NCBI RefSeq assembly: GCF_000331025.1
Contig: NC_020055.1
Coordinates: 3,071,370 to 3,135,369 of the forward strand
DNA length: 64,000 bases
Reading direction: 5' to 3'
Origin: Maridesulfovibrio hydrothermalis AM13 = DSM 14728
GTDB lineage: Bacteria > Desulfobacterota > Desulfovibrionia > Desulfovibrionales > Desulfovibrionaceae
Part shown: positions 8,518-21,786 of the stretch, in pieces
Numbering within the stretch: the first letter of the stretch is position 1
How the letters are laid out: each line of letters begins with the position of its first letter
Position numbers and translations under genes: made by a program
The notes under the pieces: model-generated
Told to the model about the DNA's origin: nothing
The model's database searches: none
What the model saw: the letters and a program-made list of their open reading frames with translations, nothing else

Positions 8518-9900
8518 TTACTCTCCAATAATCTTGCCGGGGTTCAAAATCCCCTTGGGGTCAATTGCTTTCTTCATTTTCAGTGAGTAATCAAGAGTAG
8601 CTCTGGAAGTTTCTTTTTCCATCCACTTAGATTTAGCCATTCCTATGCCGTGCTCGCCGGAAAGTGTTCCTTTGAGAGAAAGAGCTACATCGAAGATTTC
8701 GTCAACAGCTTCTTCTACGCGATGGAATTCTTCTTTGTTTCTGTTATCACAAAGAATTGTGGGGTGAAGGTTACCATCACCTGCGTGACCGAATGTTCCG
8801 ATATCGAGCTTATACTTAGCAGCGATTCGTTTAAGACCAGCCATCATTGCAGGAATCTGAGAGCGGGGAACTGTCGCATCTTCAAGAACGGTAGTCGGTT
8901 TAGCGCGGGCAAGAGCAGGCAGAGCATTACGGCGTGCAGTCCAGAGAGCTTCGCGCTCCTCAGCTGTTTCAGCCATTTTAACTTCACCAGCGCCGCATTT
9001 CTTACAAATATTAACAACCTTCTCTGCATCTTCAATGACTTCAGCCATGTGACCATCAACTTCGATGAGCAGAATTGCTCCTGCATCAGTAGGAAGACCG
9101 GCTTTAGTGAAATCTTCAACATAACGGATAGTCGCATTATCAAGAAACTCAAGAGTACAAGGTACAATATGGTTTGCGATGATAGCAGCAACCGTTTCAC
9201 AAGCTGTCTCTACATCAGAAAAAACAGCCATCATTGCCTTGGAAGCCTTCGGCGGTGGAACGAGCTTGAGAATAATATTTGAAAATACGCCCAGAGTTCC
9301 TTCGGAGGCAACCATGAGGCCGGCAAGATTGTAACCGGTTACACATTTTACTGTGCGGGAACCTGATTTAATGAGGTCTCCGTTTACATCATAAAAATCC
9401 ATGCCCATGACATAATCTTTGGTTACGCCATACTTAAGGCCGCGCAGTCCGCCTGCGTTTTCAGCCACGTTACCACCGAGAGTGGAAACAGTCTGGCTGC
9501 CTGGATCTGGAGGATAGAAAAGTCCGCGCTGAGCCACTTGAGCTGCAAACTGAGCTGTTACAACGCCCGGCTCAACTACTGCATAAAGGTCTTCTTCGTT
9601 GATTTCGATAATTTTATTAAGACCGTTAGTCAGAACAACAACACCGCCGGGATGAGGAATGGTTCCACCGGAAAGGTTGGTACCGGCACCGCGGACAGTC
9701 ATAGGCAAGCCGTGTTCGTTACAGAGCTTTGTGACAGGACCGAGCTGTTCAGTACTTACGGGCTTGACCACAAATGCAGGCACGGCAGGATCAAGAACAG
9801 CAGAGTCATAAGAGTAGGCATGACGATCGCTTTCACTGGACATGACATTCTCGGCACCTACAATGGCCTGGAAATCCTTGATGAGCTTTTCAGCACCCAT
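8518..9900 (-). CDS. D-lactate dehydrogenase, FAD-binding subunit (GlcD-like)
   Basis: The 460-aa protein has a FAD_binding_4 domain (residues about 35-175; RGAGTNLSGG and PPDPGS motifs) and a FAD-oxidase C domain (residues about 210-455; FGHAGDGNLHP, SGEHGIG and NPGKI at the end). Members oxidise D-lactate or glycolate. The lactate permease and pyruvate oxidoreductase beside it favour D-lactate. The stop lies 4 bases before the start of the Fe-S subunit. The start has an AAGGAG-type site. Confidence 0.92.
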   Translation of the reverse strand: MGAEKLIKDFQAIVGAENVMSSESDRHAYSYDSAVLDPAVPAFVVKPVSTEQLGPVTKLCNEHGLPMTVRGAGTNLSGGTIPHPGGVVVLTNGLNKIIEINEEDLYAVVEPGVVTAQFAAQVAQRGLFYPPDPGSQTVSTLGGNVAENAGGLRGLKYGVTKDYVMGMDFYDVNGDLIKSGSRTVKCVTGYNLAGLMVASEGTLGVFSNIILKLVPPPKASKAMMAVFSDVETACETVAAIIANHIVPCTLEFLDNATIRYVEDFTKAGLPTDAGAILLIEVDGHMAEVIEDAEKVVNICKKCGAGEVKMAETAEEREALWTARRNALPALARAKPTTVLEDATVPRSQIPAMMAGLKRIAAKYKLDIGTFGHAGDGNLHPTILCDNRNKEEFHRVEEAVDEIFDVALSLKGTLSGEHGIGMAKSKWMEKETSRATLDYSLKMKKAIDPKGILNPGKIIGE

Positions 9901-9932
9901 TATCTATTCTCCTTGAAAAATTTTTTTTAAGA

Positions 9933-9964
9933 TCAGGGCGGAGAGTACATTCTCTCCGCCCTGA
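9933..9964 (-). other. Intra-operon hairpin after lactate permease
   Basis: Arms TCAGGGCGGAGAG (9933-9945) and CTCTCCGCCCTGA (9952-9964) form a 13-bp GC-rich stem with a 6-base loop. It lies in the 92-base gap between the permease and the D-lactate dehydrogenase. On the minus strand it is followed by ATCTTAAAAAAAA, not a T run, so processing or 3'-end protection is more likely than termination. Confidence 0.7.
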
Positions 9965-9992
9965 AGGTTTAACGACTTATATACTTATTCTA

Positions 9993-11666
9993 CTAAGAAA
10001 GAACTGTTCCCCATCCGATGTTTACCAGAGTTATGCCGATGATTGCAGCAAAAATCAGGTAATAGGACAGAGGAATCAGGGTCTTACGAATGATTTCACC
10101 TTCACGGTCCATGAGACCCACAACTGCTGCGGCTGCAACAACGTTATGAACGGTGATCATGTTACCGGCAGCACCACCGACAGCTTGAAGTGCGACAATG
10201 ATGGACTGAGGCACGTCAATCTGTGAAGCAACGCCGAACTGGAAGAGAGAAAACATCATGTTAGAGACAGTGTTTGAACCGGCAATGAATGCACCCATAG
10301 CACCAATTACCCCGGCAAAACCTGTCCAAGCGGAACCGGCGAGTTCTGCAACACCGTTAGCCAACTCCAAAGGCATGGAAGCAAGGCCGGAAGTGTTGAA
10401 TTTTTCACCGGAGTTGATGAATACGCGAACCATAGGAATCGCAAATCCGAGAGCGAAGGAAGCCTGTACAGTAGTCTTAAAAGACTGTCCTGCTGCTGCC
10501 TTAAGATCGGAGAATTTCATTCTCTGGATAAAGAATGCACATGCAACCGCGCATATAAAGATGAAACCGGGAACGTACAAAGGCTTAATGGAGTAGCCGA
10601 TACCGGTACCGAACAAGTCAGTAACGGGGATAGAAACGGAAACCAGCATACCTTTGATGAATGCAACTTTACGGGAAAGTACAAGGAAGATACCAACCAG
10701 AACATAAGGCGCCCATGCTTTCATGAGAGTCATATGTTCAGGAGCTTTTGCGAACTTGGGTTCCCAGGTACCCATCCAGTGAGCAGGCCATTCAGCGCGA
10801 TCAGCAAAATCCCAGCTGTTTTTAGGAGTAAGGAAGTTATTTTTAGCAGCGAAAACTACGATAACAAGACCAATGAGACCACCGATGATAGAAGGAAACT
10901 CAGGTCCGAGGAACCATGCAACCAAAACGTAGGGAACGGTTACAGCAAGACCGGCAAAGATACCGAAAGGCAGAGCTTCGAGGCCTCTTTTGATTGATTT
11001 CTCTTTACCGAAGAAACGGGTCAACATAACGGACAGAAATACGGGAATCAAAACACCGATGATACCGTGAATGAGGGCAACATTGCGACCGATTTCAAAG
11101 ATGTAATCCATGAAAGCGATATTGTTGTTGGCCAGAATTCCGTGAACCATAGGGTTATCAAGACCGGTTTTAACACCGAGCAGGATGGGAGTACCGACAG
11201 CACCGAAAGATACGGGTGTGGACTGGATGATCAGTGCAACAGTAACCGCGCCCATGGCAGGAAAACCAAGAGCCATAAGAAGCGGGGCGCAAACAGCGGC
11301 AGGAGTACCGAAGCCGGCTGCACCTTCAATGAATGCACCGAAGCACCATGCTACGATGATTGCCTGAATTCTGCGGTCAGGAGTAATATCCATGAATCCC
11401 GCACGAATGGTGGCAATAGCTCCACTGTTCGTCAGCGTGTTAAGCATCAGCAGTGCACCGAAAACGATCCACAAAATAGCGAGACATATTGATACACCCT
11501 GAATGATGGATGCAGCGATAACAGTGCTGTTAACCTGCCAGACAGTGAAAGCAAGCGTTGTAGCAACGATCAGTGCCAGAGGCATAGCCTTTTTAGCAGG
11601 CCACCGTAGAATTACCAGAAAGAAGAACACCGTGAGGATCGGTGCCAGTGCCATTAATGTGTACAT
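9993..11666 (-). CDS. L-lactate permease family transporter
   Basis: The 557-aa integral membrane protein has at least 12 hydrophobic segments and matches the LctP family across its length ([43 protein letters not shown]). It would import lactate with protons. It lies second in the operon, after the pyruvate oxidoreductase gene and a 335-bp hairpin-rich gap. LctP family members also carry glycolate; the operon makes lactate the likely substrate. Confidence 0.93.
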   Translation of the reverse strand: MYTLMALAPILTVFFFLVILRWPAKKAMPLALIVATTLAFTVWQVNSTVIAASIIQGVSICLAILWIVFGALLMLNTLTNSGAIATIRAGFMDITPDRRIQAIIVAWCFGAFIEGAAGFGTPAAVCAPLLMALGFPAMGAVTVALIIQSTPVSFGAVGTPILLGVKTGLDNPMVHGILANNNIAFMDYIFEIGRNVALIHGIIGVLIPVFLSVMLTRFFGKEKSIKRGLEALPFGIFAGLAVTVPYVLVAWFLGPEFPSIIGGLIGLVIVVFAAKNNFLTPKNSWDFADRAEWPAHWMGTWEPKFAKAPEHMTLMKAWAPYVLVGIFLVLSRKVAFIKGMLVSVSIPVTDLFGTGIGYSIKPLYVPGFIFICAVACAFFIQRMKFSDLKAAAGQSFKTTVQASFALGFAIPMVRVFINSGEKFNTSGLASMPLELANGVAELAGSAWTGFAGVIGAMGAFIAGSNTVSNMMFSLFQFGVASQIDVPQSIIVALQAVGGAAGNMITVHNVVAAAAVVGLMDREGEIIRKTLIPLSYYLIFAAIIGITLVNIGWGTVLS

Positions 11667-12001
11667 CTTACCATTCTCCTAATTACAGTTTTCGGACTTT
11701 TGACAGCTAAGGAAAACTTCTCACCCACTATAACCGCATGCAGGTTGAGACAATCAGGAAAAAATGAATTTGAGGACAAACCACCTTCAAACATGTTTCC
11801 TTCCTTAAGCGTACAAAAAATACCGGAGTTTACATCAGCACTATGGTGGACCGCTTCCACCATACCACAATTGTAACTGATGGTTTCATCTTTTTTCAGA
11901 GTCAGATGCAAGACTCCCCTCCCCTGTTCTATTCGACACACCTTGAGCCGAAAGGGGTGTCGGTGGACGAGCTTACGCCCGTCCACCGACGGCGGGTGGT
12001 G
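11667..12001. other. Hairpin-rich gap between por and lactate permease
   Basis: I find no convincing gene. Two stem-loops are clear: CGGTGGACG (11961-11969) with CGTCCACCG (11980-11988), directly after the por stop, and TATGGTGG (11842-11849) with CCACCATA (11857-11864). Neither has a T run on the minus strand. The open frame at 11654-11986 resembles no family I know, lacks a ribosome site and spans both hairpins. Confidence 0.6.
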
Positions 12002-15538
<3,537 letters not shown>

Positions 15539-15636
15539 TTAAGAGATTTTGAGAAATAACCTCACCGAGTAAAAAAACCTTGCTGAAACAATCGGAACCC
15601 CAGCGCAAGGTTGAACACTCATACAAGCCCCCATTA

Positions 15637-15653
15637 TCCAATTTACGTGCCAA
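15637..15653 (-). promoter_or_regulatory. Sigma-54-type promoter of the lactate operon
   Basis: On the minus strand the site reads TTGGCACGTAAATTGGA. It matches the consensus TGGCAC-N5-TTGCA with correct spacing, except that the -12 element has GG where GC is usual. It lies about 110 bases upstream of the por ATG, and an NtrC-type activator gene is adjacent, as expected for this promoter class. Confidence 0.7.
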
Positions 15654-15720
15654 CAATTTTAAAGCAAATTAAATCAAACTTATTCAGGAGGTTACAGCAA
15701 TTATTAGGATTCAAAAATAA

Positions 15721-15752
15721 GTAAGCACTTCTTACAGTCTGAAAATTCAGAC
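15721..15752. promoter_or_regulatory. Candidate enhancer (activator binding) sites upstream of por
   Basis: A 16-bp inverted repeat GTCTGAA-AA-TTCAGAC spans 15737-15752. A second inverted repeat GTAAG-N5-CTTAC lies next to it at 15721-15735. They are 70-115 bases upstream of the sigma-54-type promoter, a normal distance for an NtrC-family activator site. A further GTCTGA half-site starts at 15791. Binding by the adjacent regulator is inferred. Confidence 0.5.
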
Positions 15753-15841
15753 AGATTAAATTCATAAAAAAAGACGCCATCTTATTACCGGTCTGACACA
15801 AACCCAAAAAGTCCCGCCCACCAACAACTTCATATATATAG

Positions 15842-15884
15842 AGACAAAAAAACCCTGTCCTAAAAAACGGACAGGGTTTTGTCT
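15842..15884 (-). terminator. Terminator of the two-component regulator operon
   Basis: The stem CCCTGTCC / GGACAGGG extends by AAA/TTT and AGAC/GTCT pairing around an 8-base loop. On the minus strand a run of seven T follows. It sits between the regulator stop (15980) and the lactate operon promoter, insulating the two units. Confidence 0.85.
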
Positions 15885-15979
15885 TAAAAACCGGACTGGC
15901 AACTTAATCAATTATTATCAGCTGATAATATACACAGAATAAGTACCCGCTTACATAGAATGAGCCGGTAAATAACTGC

Positions 15980-17437
15980 TTAATCATTGATCCCGTGCTT
16001 CTTGAGAAGTGCATAAAAATGGGAACGGGATAATCCGGAAATTTTCAAGATTGTAGCTATATCTCCATGATATCTGACCAGCAGTTCTTCTAAATACCGT
16101 TTTTCCGCCATGCCTTTGAAGAGCTTTAGTGGCGGCAGGTCGTCACTGAGCAGATTTGCAACGGTGGCCGAAAAAGCGGACTGAGGTTGCGGGGCTTCCT
16201 CTTCAGATTCAGCTGCTACAGATTTATTAAGCATATCGGCTGCCAGATCGTTGCTTTTCTTTAAGTTGGACTTTGCCATCTTGATACGCAAAGCATCAGA
16301 AAGATGCATGGCGTAAATTGTATTTCCAGTACCGGAAGCAACAAAAGCCTGCTCAACAATATTAAAGAGCTGACGCACATTACCGGGCCAGTCATAATTG
16401 TTAAGCACGTCATAAAAATCAGAGTTGGCAACTTTAGGCGGAACACCGTACTGACTGCTCAGTCGCGACAGGTGAAAGGTTGTCAGCTCCCGAATATCCC
16501 CTTCGCGATCCCGCAAAGGAGGGAGATAAATATGAATAGTCTGGAGACGGTAAAGCAAATCCTGCCTGAAATCGCCTTTGGCGGCCATTGCTTCAAGGTC
16601 TCTATTCGTAGCACCTATCAACCTGAAATCACTCTTAAATTCCTTATTTTCACCGACTGGGCGATATGTTCTTTCCTGCAAAACACGCAGGAAAGACTTC
16701 TGAACAGCAAGCGGCATCTCGCCGATTTCATCAAGAAACAGAGTTCCTTTATCAGCAAGAGGAATAAGCCCTTTACGGTCCGACTGCGCGCCGGTAAAAG
16801 CCCCGCGCTTGTGGCCGAATAAAGTGCTCTCAACCAAGGTTTCTGTAAGTGAGGCACAGTCCACAACTACAAAATTCTTATCAGCCCGTTTAGAATTTTT
16901 ATGAATGGTGTGGGCAAAAAGCTCTTTACCTGTTCCGGTTTCGCCGTTCACCAATACGTTGGCATCCGAGCCGGAAGCATGGGCAATAAGATCGTAACAG
17001 CTTTTTATTTCACTGCTTTTACCGACAATATTATCAAGGTTCAGCGCAACACAGTGAGCTGTACTCTGTTTTTCAGTATGAAAATCCAAAGCCCTGCTCA
17101 TTGTCAGAGAGATCTGCTTCACCGAAGAGGGTTTTACCAGAAAATCCCACGCCCCCCCCTGAATAGCAAGCTCCGCCCCGTCAGCATCCCCTTTTCCGGT
17201 AAGGATAATTACTTCCGGTTCACCGTGCGAATCTTTCACCTGCTGCAAATAATCAAGGCCATTGCCATCAGGCAGAGATATATCTAGAAAAACCAGATCA
17301 AAATCACTTTCATGAACCTTTGCAATGCCATCTTTCAGATTATAGGCACTGACTGAGTCATGCCCTGCACGTGCGATAAGGCTTTCAATTGTTTCACAAA
17401 CCTGAACATCATCATCAATTATCAGGATTCTACCCAT
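15980..17437 (-). CDS. lurR: Sigma-54-dependent response regulator, LurR-like
   Basis: The 485-aa protein has an NtrC layout: receiver domain (residues 1-120, phosphoacceptor in LVFLDISLPDGNG), AAA+ sigma-54 activator domain (about 140-375; Walker A GETGTGKE, GAFTGA loop intact), and a C-terminal Fis-type helix-turn-helix (ILKISGLSRSHFYALLKKHG). The gene overlaps the kinase gene by 8 bases. Place and type match the LurR regulator of central lactate oxidation in Desulfovibrio vulgaris (DVU3023), so activation of the por promoter is the expected job. The intact GAFTGA loop supports a working sigma-54 activator. Confidence 0.88.
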   Translation of the reverse strand: MGRILIIDDDVQVCETIESLIARAGHDSVSAYNLKDGIAKVHESDFDLVFLDISLPDGNGLDYLQQVKDSHGEPEVIILTGKGDADGAELAIQGGAWDFLVKPSSVKQISLTMSRALDFHTEKQSTAHCVALNLDNIVGKSSEIKSCYDLIAHASGSDANVLVNGETGTGKELFAHTIHKNSKRADKNFVVVDCASLTETLVESTLFGHKRGAFTGAQSDRKGLIPLADKGTLFLDEIGEMPLAVQKSFLRVLQERTYRPVGENKEFKSDFRLIGATNRDLEAMAAKGDFRQDLLYRLQTIHIYLPPLRDREGDIRELTTFHLSRLSSQYGVPPKVANSDFYDVLNNYDWPGNVRQLFNIVEQAFVASGTGNTIYAMHLSDALRIKMAKSNLKKSNDLAADMLNKSVAAESEEEAPQPQSAFSATVANLLSDDLPPLKLFKGMAEKRYLEELLVRYHGDIATILKISGLSRSHFYALLKKHGIND

Positions 17438-20090
17438 CTATATTCTCCGTGGAAGAAAACACTTCCCTGATTGCGTCAGCGATTATAGTTTTATTGTAAG
17501 GTTTCATCAGTACTTTCCTGACATTTTTAATATCGTCTTTAGACTCGGCAACATAACTTAATACATTCCGTCTGCCGGACACGACCAGCACAGGAATATC
17601 CGGAGCCACGGCCTGAACTTCTTTTGCCAATTCAAGCCCGTTGGTTTTAGGCATATCATAATCAGTTATCATGAGGTCGAACCGCTTCGGATCCTCCAAA
17701 ATAACCCTGAGAGCCTGCTCAGGATTACCAAGAGCTGTAACCTGATAGCCGAGGCTTTCAAGGATACGGGGAGTAGTTTCAAGCTGGTCCTCATCATCTT
17801 CAACAAAAAGAATATTCTCCTGACCTAAAGGCAATGATCCGTAACTTTTACGGACAACATCTCTAAGCTGTCCTTTGACTGGAAGATAGATATCAAAGCT
17901 GGTCTTCACATAAGGAGTACTGTTAACGGAAATGCCTCCGCCGTGCCCCTTGATAAGCCCGTGCACAACGGCCAGCCCCAGTCCGGTTCCTTCAGCCTTG
18001 CCTTTGGTTGTAAAAAACGGATCAAAAATTTTATCACGTATTTCAACGGGAATCCCCGGCCCGTTATCCGAAATTTCGAGACGCATATAGAGACCGGGCG
18101 AAACCCTCATAAACTGAGCCTGCTCATCGCCGACCTCGACAGTTGTCAGAGCTACAACTATCTGCCCTCCCAGCCCTCTAAGCGATTGAAACGAGTTGGT
18201 GCATAAGTTCATAATTACCTGATGAATCTGCGTAGGATCGGCCATAACCAATGACGCGCCTTCAGGTACGTTTGCAGTAACTTCTATATTTCTAGGCAGC
18301 GAAGCTTTAATAAAATCAACAGTCTCACGTACAACTTCACCGATATCAGTGGGCTTGAACCCCTCCTGCGAAGGACGGCTGAAAGTAAGAATCTGCTTAA
18401 CCACCCGACTTCCGCGCTGGGCGGCCTTGATTGCGCGATCCAGATCTTTCCATGTAATTGTCCCCTCATCCACATCGCTGATAGCAAGCTCTACAGAGTT
18501 CATAATAGATGTCAAAATGTTATTGAAATCATGTGAAATACCACCGGCAAGAGTTCCGATGGCCTCCATCTTCTGAGACTGAAGCAACTGCTTCTCAAGA
18601 TTAACCTTGCGGGTGACATCCTGCGCGGTGGAGAGAGTTCCCACAACCTGCCCGCGTTCATTGTAAAGCGGTACTTTATTGATCTCCAGCCAGACCGGTT
18701 CCTGCCCGTTTCTGCTGAGCGCCCAGCTGATACGCAGCATAGGCTTTCCCGTATCAATAACTTCTTTATCCCATCTGGCGGCCTGCTCCGCGAAAGCGTG
18801 ATCAGGCTTTAATTCTGAATCCCTGCGCCCGATAATGGCAAGGGGCGATCCCATTCCGAAAAAATTGGTAAAAGAACGGTTCGCACCCAGATAACGCTGT
18901 AATTTATCCTTCCAGCAAATCTGCAAGGGAATAGTATCCATGAGAATTTCCTGAAATGACAACTGAGCCTTGATACGCTTTTCAACCTTGCGACGCTGCA
19001 AAATTGAAATAACCAGCATAATCAAAATCAAACTCAAAACCAAAAGAGATATAATAATGTTCCAGAACACATTCTTATCAAGTCGATAAAAATAATCCGG
19101 TGCATTGATGATAACACTGCCTTCGGGCAGAAGAGACTCATCAATTTTAAACTTTTCCAGCACATTGTAATCAAACAAATTGTTTTCATCGCCGGGTTTT
19201 ATAACTCGGATCAAAGGCATTCGTCCGGTACGCAGTATGTCCACGGCCATCTCGGCAGCCTGCCGGCCCTGCTCGAAACCGGAAAGCAGCTTTCCACCGA
19301 CAATACCATGACCCAGCAAAAACTCCCAGATGCTGAAAATCATCACCTGAGAATTATCATAGATAATTTCGAGAACCTCCTCCGCGGAGTAAAGCTCTCC
19401 GTGCGCACCTTTATAAAACGGAGTGAACAAAAGGATCTCATCCTTCCCCATCTTACGGGCTTTGGATAAAAGTTCAGCCAGTGGAAAATCGTTCCAATAT
19501 TCAAAAGTTATGCTTTCTTTAAATTCCGGTTCAACCTTTCTGATCTGTTCCATAATAGCCCGTGATGTTACAGACTTATCACCTATAACAACCACCTTCT
19601 TAAGCCCCGGAATCAATCTGGATGCAATATTGATATTCGCCCTGATATCAGGGTTCTCGACCACACCGGCGTAGTGTGCTCTTTCAGAAATAAATTTTGG
19701 CTTAAAATCATTAACACCGCAGAAGACAACAGGAACACCCGGGAAAAAACTGTCCTCATAGCGGATCATAAAATTCAGGGCATTGTTATCAGAAACAATG
19801 ATGGCGGAGAAATCATAATCTTTATACTTATATGCATAGTAAGTATGCAAAGTATCCATGAATTCCTCACTCTTAAAACGCTTGGTATCCATGTACTCAA
19901 TATGAAGGTCAACGGCGAGTCCGCTAGTGCTGATAACCTCCCTGACTCCCTCAAGAATATCATCAGACCACGCATACCCGTTCTGGTATGAGTTAAGGAA
20001 AAGTACGTTCTCCTTCTCACTTTCCGCAAAAGCGGCGGTGGTCATGAATAAGCCTAAAATCAGGGCTGTAATCGTGAATAATTGTCTCAC
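17430..20090 (-). CDS. lurS: Hybrid sensor histidine kinase with periplasmic ABC-substrate-binding-like domain, LurS-like
   Basis: The protein is 886 aa. A signal peptide (1-22) is followed by an ABC_sub_bind-type periplasmic domain (about 25-330), one membrane helix (about 345-367), a PAS domain (about 380-495), HisKA with the H box [11 protein letters not shown], HATPase_c ([28 protein letters not shown]), and a C-terminal receiver ([12 protein letters not shown]). It should sense a small ligand outside the cytoplasm and phosphorylate the adjacent regulator. Lactate or a related acid is the natural guess, but the ligand is not proven. Its start lies 189 bases from the divergent phytase-like gene. 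Confidence 0.85.
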   Translation of the reverse strand: MRQLFTITALILGLFMTTAAFAESEKENVLFLNSYQNGYAWSDDILEGVREVISTSGLAVDLHIEYMDTKRFKSEEFMDTLHTYYAYKYKDYDFSAIIVSDNNALNFMIRYEDSFFPGVPVVFCGVNDFKPKFISERAHYAGVVENPDIRANINIASRLIPGLKKVVVIGDKSVTSRAIMEQIRKVEPEFKESITFEYWNDFPLAELLSKARKMGKDEILLFTPFYKGAHGELYSAEEVLEIIYDNSQVMIFSIWEFLLGHGIVGGKLLSGFEQGRQAAEMAVDILRTGRMPLIRVIKPGDENNLFDYNVLEKFKIDESLLPEGSVIINAPDYFYRLDKNVFWNIIISLLVLSLILIMLVISILQRRKVEKRIKAQLSFQEILMDTIPLQICWKDKLQRYLGANRSFTNFFGMGSPLAIIGRRDSELKPDHAFAEQAARWDKEVIDTGKPMLRISWALSRNGQEPVWLEINKVPLYNERGQVVGTLSTAQDVTRKVNLEKQLLQSQKMEAIGTLAGGISHDFNNILTSIMNSVELAISDVDEGTITWKDLDRAIKAAQRGSRVVKQILTFSRPSQEGFKPTDIGEVVRETVDFIKASLPRNIEVTANVPEGASLVMADPTQIHQVIMNLCTNSFQSLRGLGGQIVVALTTVEVGDEQAQFMRVSPGLYMRLEISDNGPGIPVEIRDKIFDPFFTTKGKAEGTGLGLAVVHGLIKGHGGGISVNSTPYVKTSFDIYLPVKGQLRDVVRKSYGSLPLGQENILFVEDDEDQLETTPRILESLGYQVTALGNPEQALRVILEDPKRFDLMITDYDMPKTNGLELAKEVQAVAPDIPVLVVSGRRNVLSYVAESKDDIKNVRKVLMKPYNKTIIADAIREVFSSTENIDG

Positions 20091-20278
20091 TTAAAAATAT
20101 CTCCGGGTTCCATAGACTTAAAAGCCGTTTGAAACTTTATTATCATAGAATTAGCAAGCAGAAAAAATGCCGCCTGCATGTTTTTACCACATACAAGAAT
20201 TGTACCGTACATTCTCTCTATATACAGCGTTAAAGCTTGCATGCTAACATTAGGCTTATCACATTGACTGGAGAAAAA

Positions 20279-21307
20279 ATGAAAAAAAATATCATCTTTG
20301 TCATTATATTGTGCTTCGCTCCGATTACCCTGCTCTTCGGAGCATCAACAAAACTTAAAGACTCAAAGCAGCCTATTGAAAATCCCATAACGGTAAAGCT
20401 TGTTTCAAATCAGGTCGGGCCACATGAAAATGACCGGTTTGATTCAGATTCCCCTTTGCTCAAGTACAAAGGAACCCTGCTTCTGCACAGCCCGCATCCC
20501 GCCTTCGGAGGATTCTCGGACCTGTTGATCAGCAATGACCGCAAGTCTTTTCTGGCGATAACCGACATGGGGTTCTGGCTTAAAGCAGACCTGAACTACA
20601 CTTCATCCGGATTCCTTGAAGGAGTCTCACCAGAAGCAAAGCTTGGACAACTTTTAAACACCAGAGGTGAGACATTTGCAATCAAATACAGTTCTGACGC
20701 AGAAGGGTTGAGCCGTGCAGCAGGATCAGGATTCCTTGTTTCATATGAAAGAGTGCATCGTATCAACTATTACAACAATGCGGGAAAATTTGATCTGTCC
20801 GGCACAGCATCTAAGTTCAAAACTTCTGCCCAGATAAAAGAATTACCTGAAAACGGCGGAATTGAAACCCTGTTATTGCTCGCGGATGAAAGACTTTTCG
20901 TAATGGCTGAGGGAGACCCTGAATTCGGTTCTCTCTCCTACGCCGCAGTTACAGAAAAAAATCACTGGACCCATTTCAACTACCAGCGGACTCAAGGATT
21001 TCGCCCCACCTCAGCAGGCAATCTTCCTGACGGGGAAATCTTAGTGCTTGAACGCAGATACAACGGCCCCGGCACTCTGGGCATCCGATTCAGAAAATTC
21101 AAAGCAGACGCAATCAAATCCGGAGCGACAATTGTACCGGAAACTTTTTTTGAGCTGAAGCCCCCTCTTCCGCGGGACAATTTCGAAGGACTGGACACAG
21201 TGATAACTGAAGACGGCCGAACATACATTTATATCATTTCAGATGACAATTTCTCACCGGTGCAGCGCACAATTATAACTATGTTTGAATTGCTCCCGAA
21301 AGCCTAA
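20279..21307 (+). CDS. Secreted esterase-like protein of the phytase family (PF13449-like)
   Basis: The protein is 342 aa from the ATG at 20279-20281, supported by GGAG seven bases upstream. Residues 1-22 are a signal peptide. The mature part shows the repeated beta-propeller pattern of the phytase-like esterase family: GGFSDLLISND early, then NFEGLDTVITEDGR and a near-terminal SDDNFSPVQRTIITMFEL. Family members are usually periplasmic or secreted and mostly without known substrate. No neighbour suggests a role. It is transcribed away from the lurS-like kinase. Confidence 0.75.
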   Translation: MKKNIIFVIILCFAPITLLFGASTKLKDSKQPIENPITVKLVSNQVGPHENDRFDSDSPLLKYKGTLLLHSPHPAFGGFSDLLISNDRKSFLAITDMGFWLKADLNYTSSGFLEGVSPEAKLGQLLNTRGETFAIKYSSDAEGLSRAAGSGFLVSYERVHRINYYNNAGKFDLSGTASKFKTSAQIKELPENGGIETLLLLADERLFVMAEGDPEFGSLSYAAVTEKNHWTHFNYQRTQGFRPTSAGNLPDGEILVLERRYNGPGTLGIRFRKFKADAIKSGATIVPETFFELKPPLPRDNFEGLDTVITEDGRTYIYIISDDNFSPVQRTIITMFELLPKA

Positions 21308-21324
21308 AAATGATCGTAATCAAT

Positions 21325-21355
21325 TCCGCATGTTGCGGGATATATATTTTTTTAA
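21325..21355 (+). terminator. Probable terminator of the phytase-like gene
   Basis: A short stem CCGCA-TGT-TGCGG (21326-21338) is followed by an AT-rich tract ending in seven T. The T run starts some bases after the stem, so strength is uncertain. Confidence 0.45.
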
Positions 21356-21445
21356 TCCTGTAATTTCGATATATTATCAAAAAATAAATTTAGCTATTGA
21401 TTACAATGGGATTCAAATTTTTATCACTTTTTATTGAAAGAGGCA

Positions 21446-21474
21446 TTGTTTTATTCCCCTCAAAGAGTTATATT
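21446..21474 (+). promoter_or_regulatory. Sigma-70-type promoter of the 59-aa gene
   Basis: TTGTTT (21446-21451) and TATATT (21469-21474) are separated by exactly 17 bases. Transcription would begin about 30 bases upstream of the small gene's start codon. Confidence 0.5.
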
Positions 21475-21514
21475 AGGAGTATCTGATGCAACCCTATAAA
21501 ATTAGGAGGAAGTC

Positions 21515-21694
21515 ATGAAACAAGTGAAACGCACGGAAAAAAAGCAAGAACACCCAGCCTGCATGATTAATAGTGTAAAAAACAAAAATGAGCTGTACTT
21601 GATTACCAATGATAACTGGAACACTCAAGACAGCCGCACTTTCATCATGAATGCAGACTTTCGTCAGATGGATTCAGCAAGGAATAAGAAGTAG
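21515..21694 (+). CDS. Small protein of 59 aa, unknown
   Basis: The frame runs from an ATG preceded by a near-ideal TTAGGAGGAAGTC ribosome site to TAG at 21692-21694. The product is basic and soluble (begins MKQVKRTEKKQEHP, ends DSARNKK), with no membrane helix and one cysteine. I recognise no family. Support for it being real is the strong ribosome site, a well-spaced upstream promoter and the inverted repeat about 60 bases downstream. It stands alone between the phytase-like gene and a convergent kinase gene. Confidence 0.6.
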   Translation: MKQVKRTEKKQEHPACMINSVKNKNELYLITNDNWNTQDSRTFIMNADFRQMDSARNKK

Positions 21695-21751
21695 CAATGC
21701 AGGTAAATCCAGAAAAAAAAGAGAAAAATATGAACCGGAGATCAGTATAAT

Positions 21752-21782
21752 CCCCCCTTTAAATTGAATCCTTAAAGGGGGG
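21752..21782. terminator. Inverted repeat between convergent genes
   Basis: Arms CCCCCCTTTAA (21752-21762) and TTAAAGGGGGG (21772-21782) form an 11-bp stem. It ends five bases before the stop of the minus-strand kinase and lies after the small plus-strand gene, so it probably serves both. There is no long T run on either side. Confidence 0.6.
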
Positions 21783-21786
21783 ATGC

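Noticed and set aside
11654-11986. 110-codon minus-strand frame between por and the lactate permease
   Set aside because: No ribosome site, no recognisable family, and it crosses two stem-loops and enters the permease gene start.
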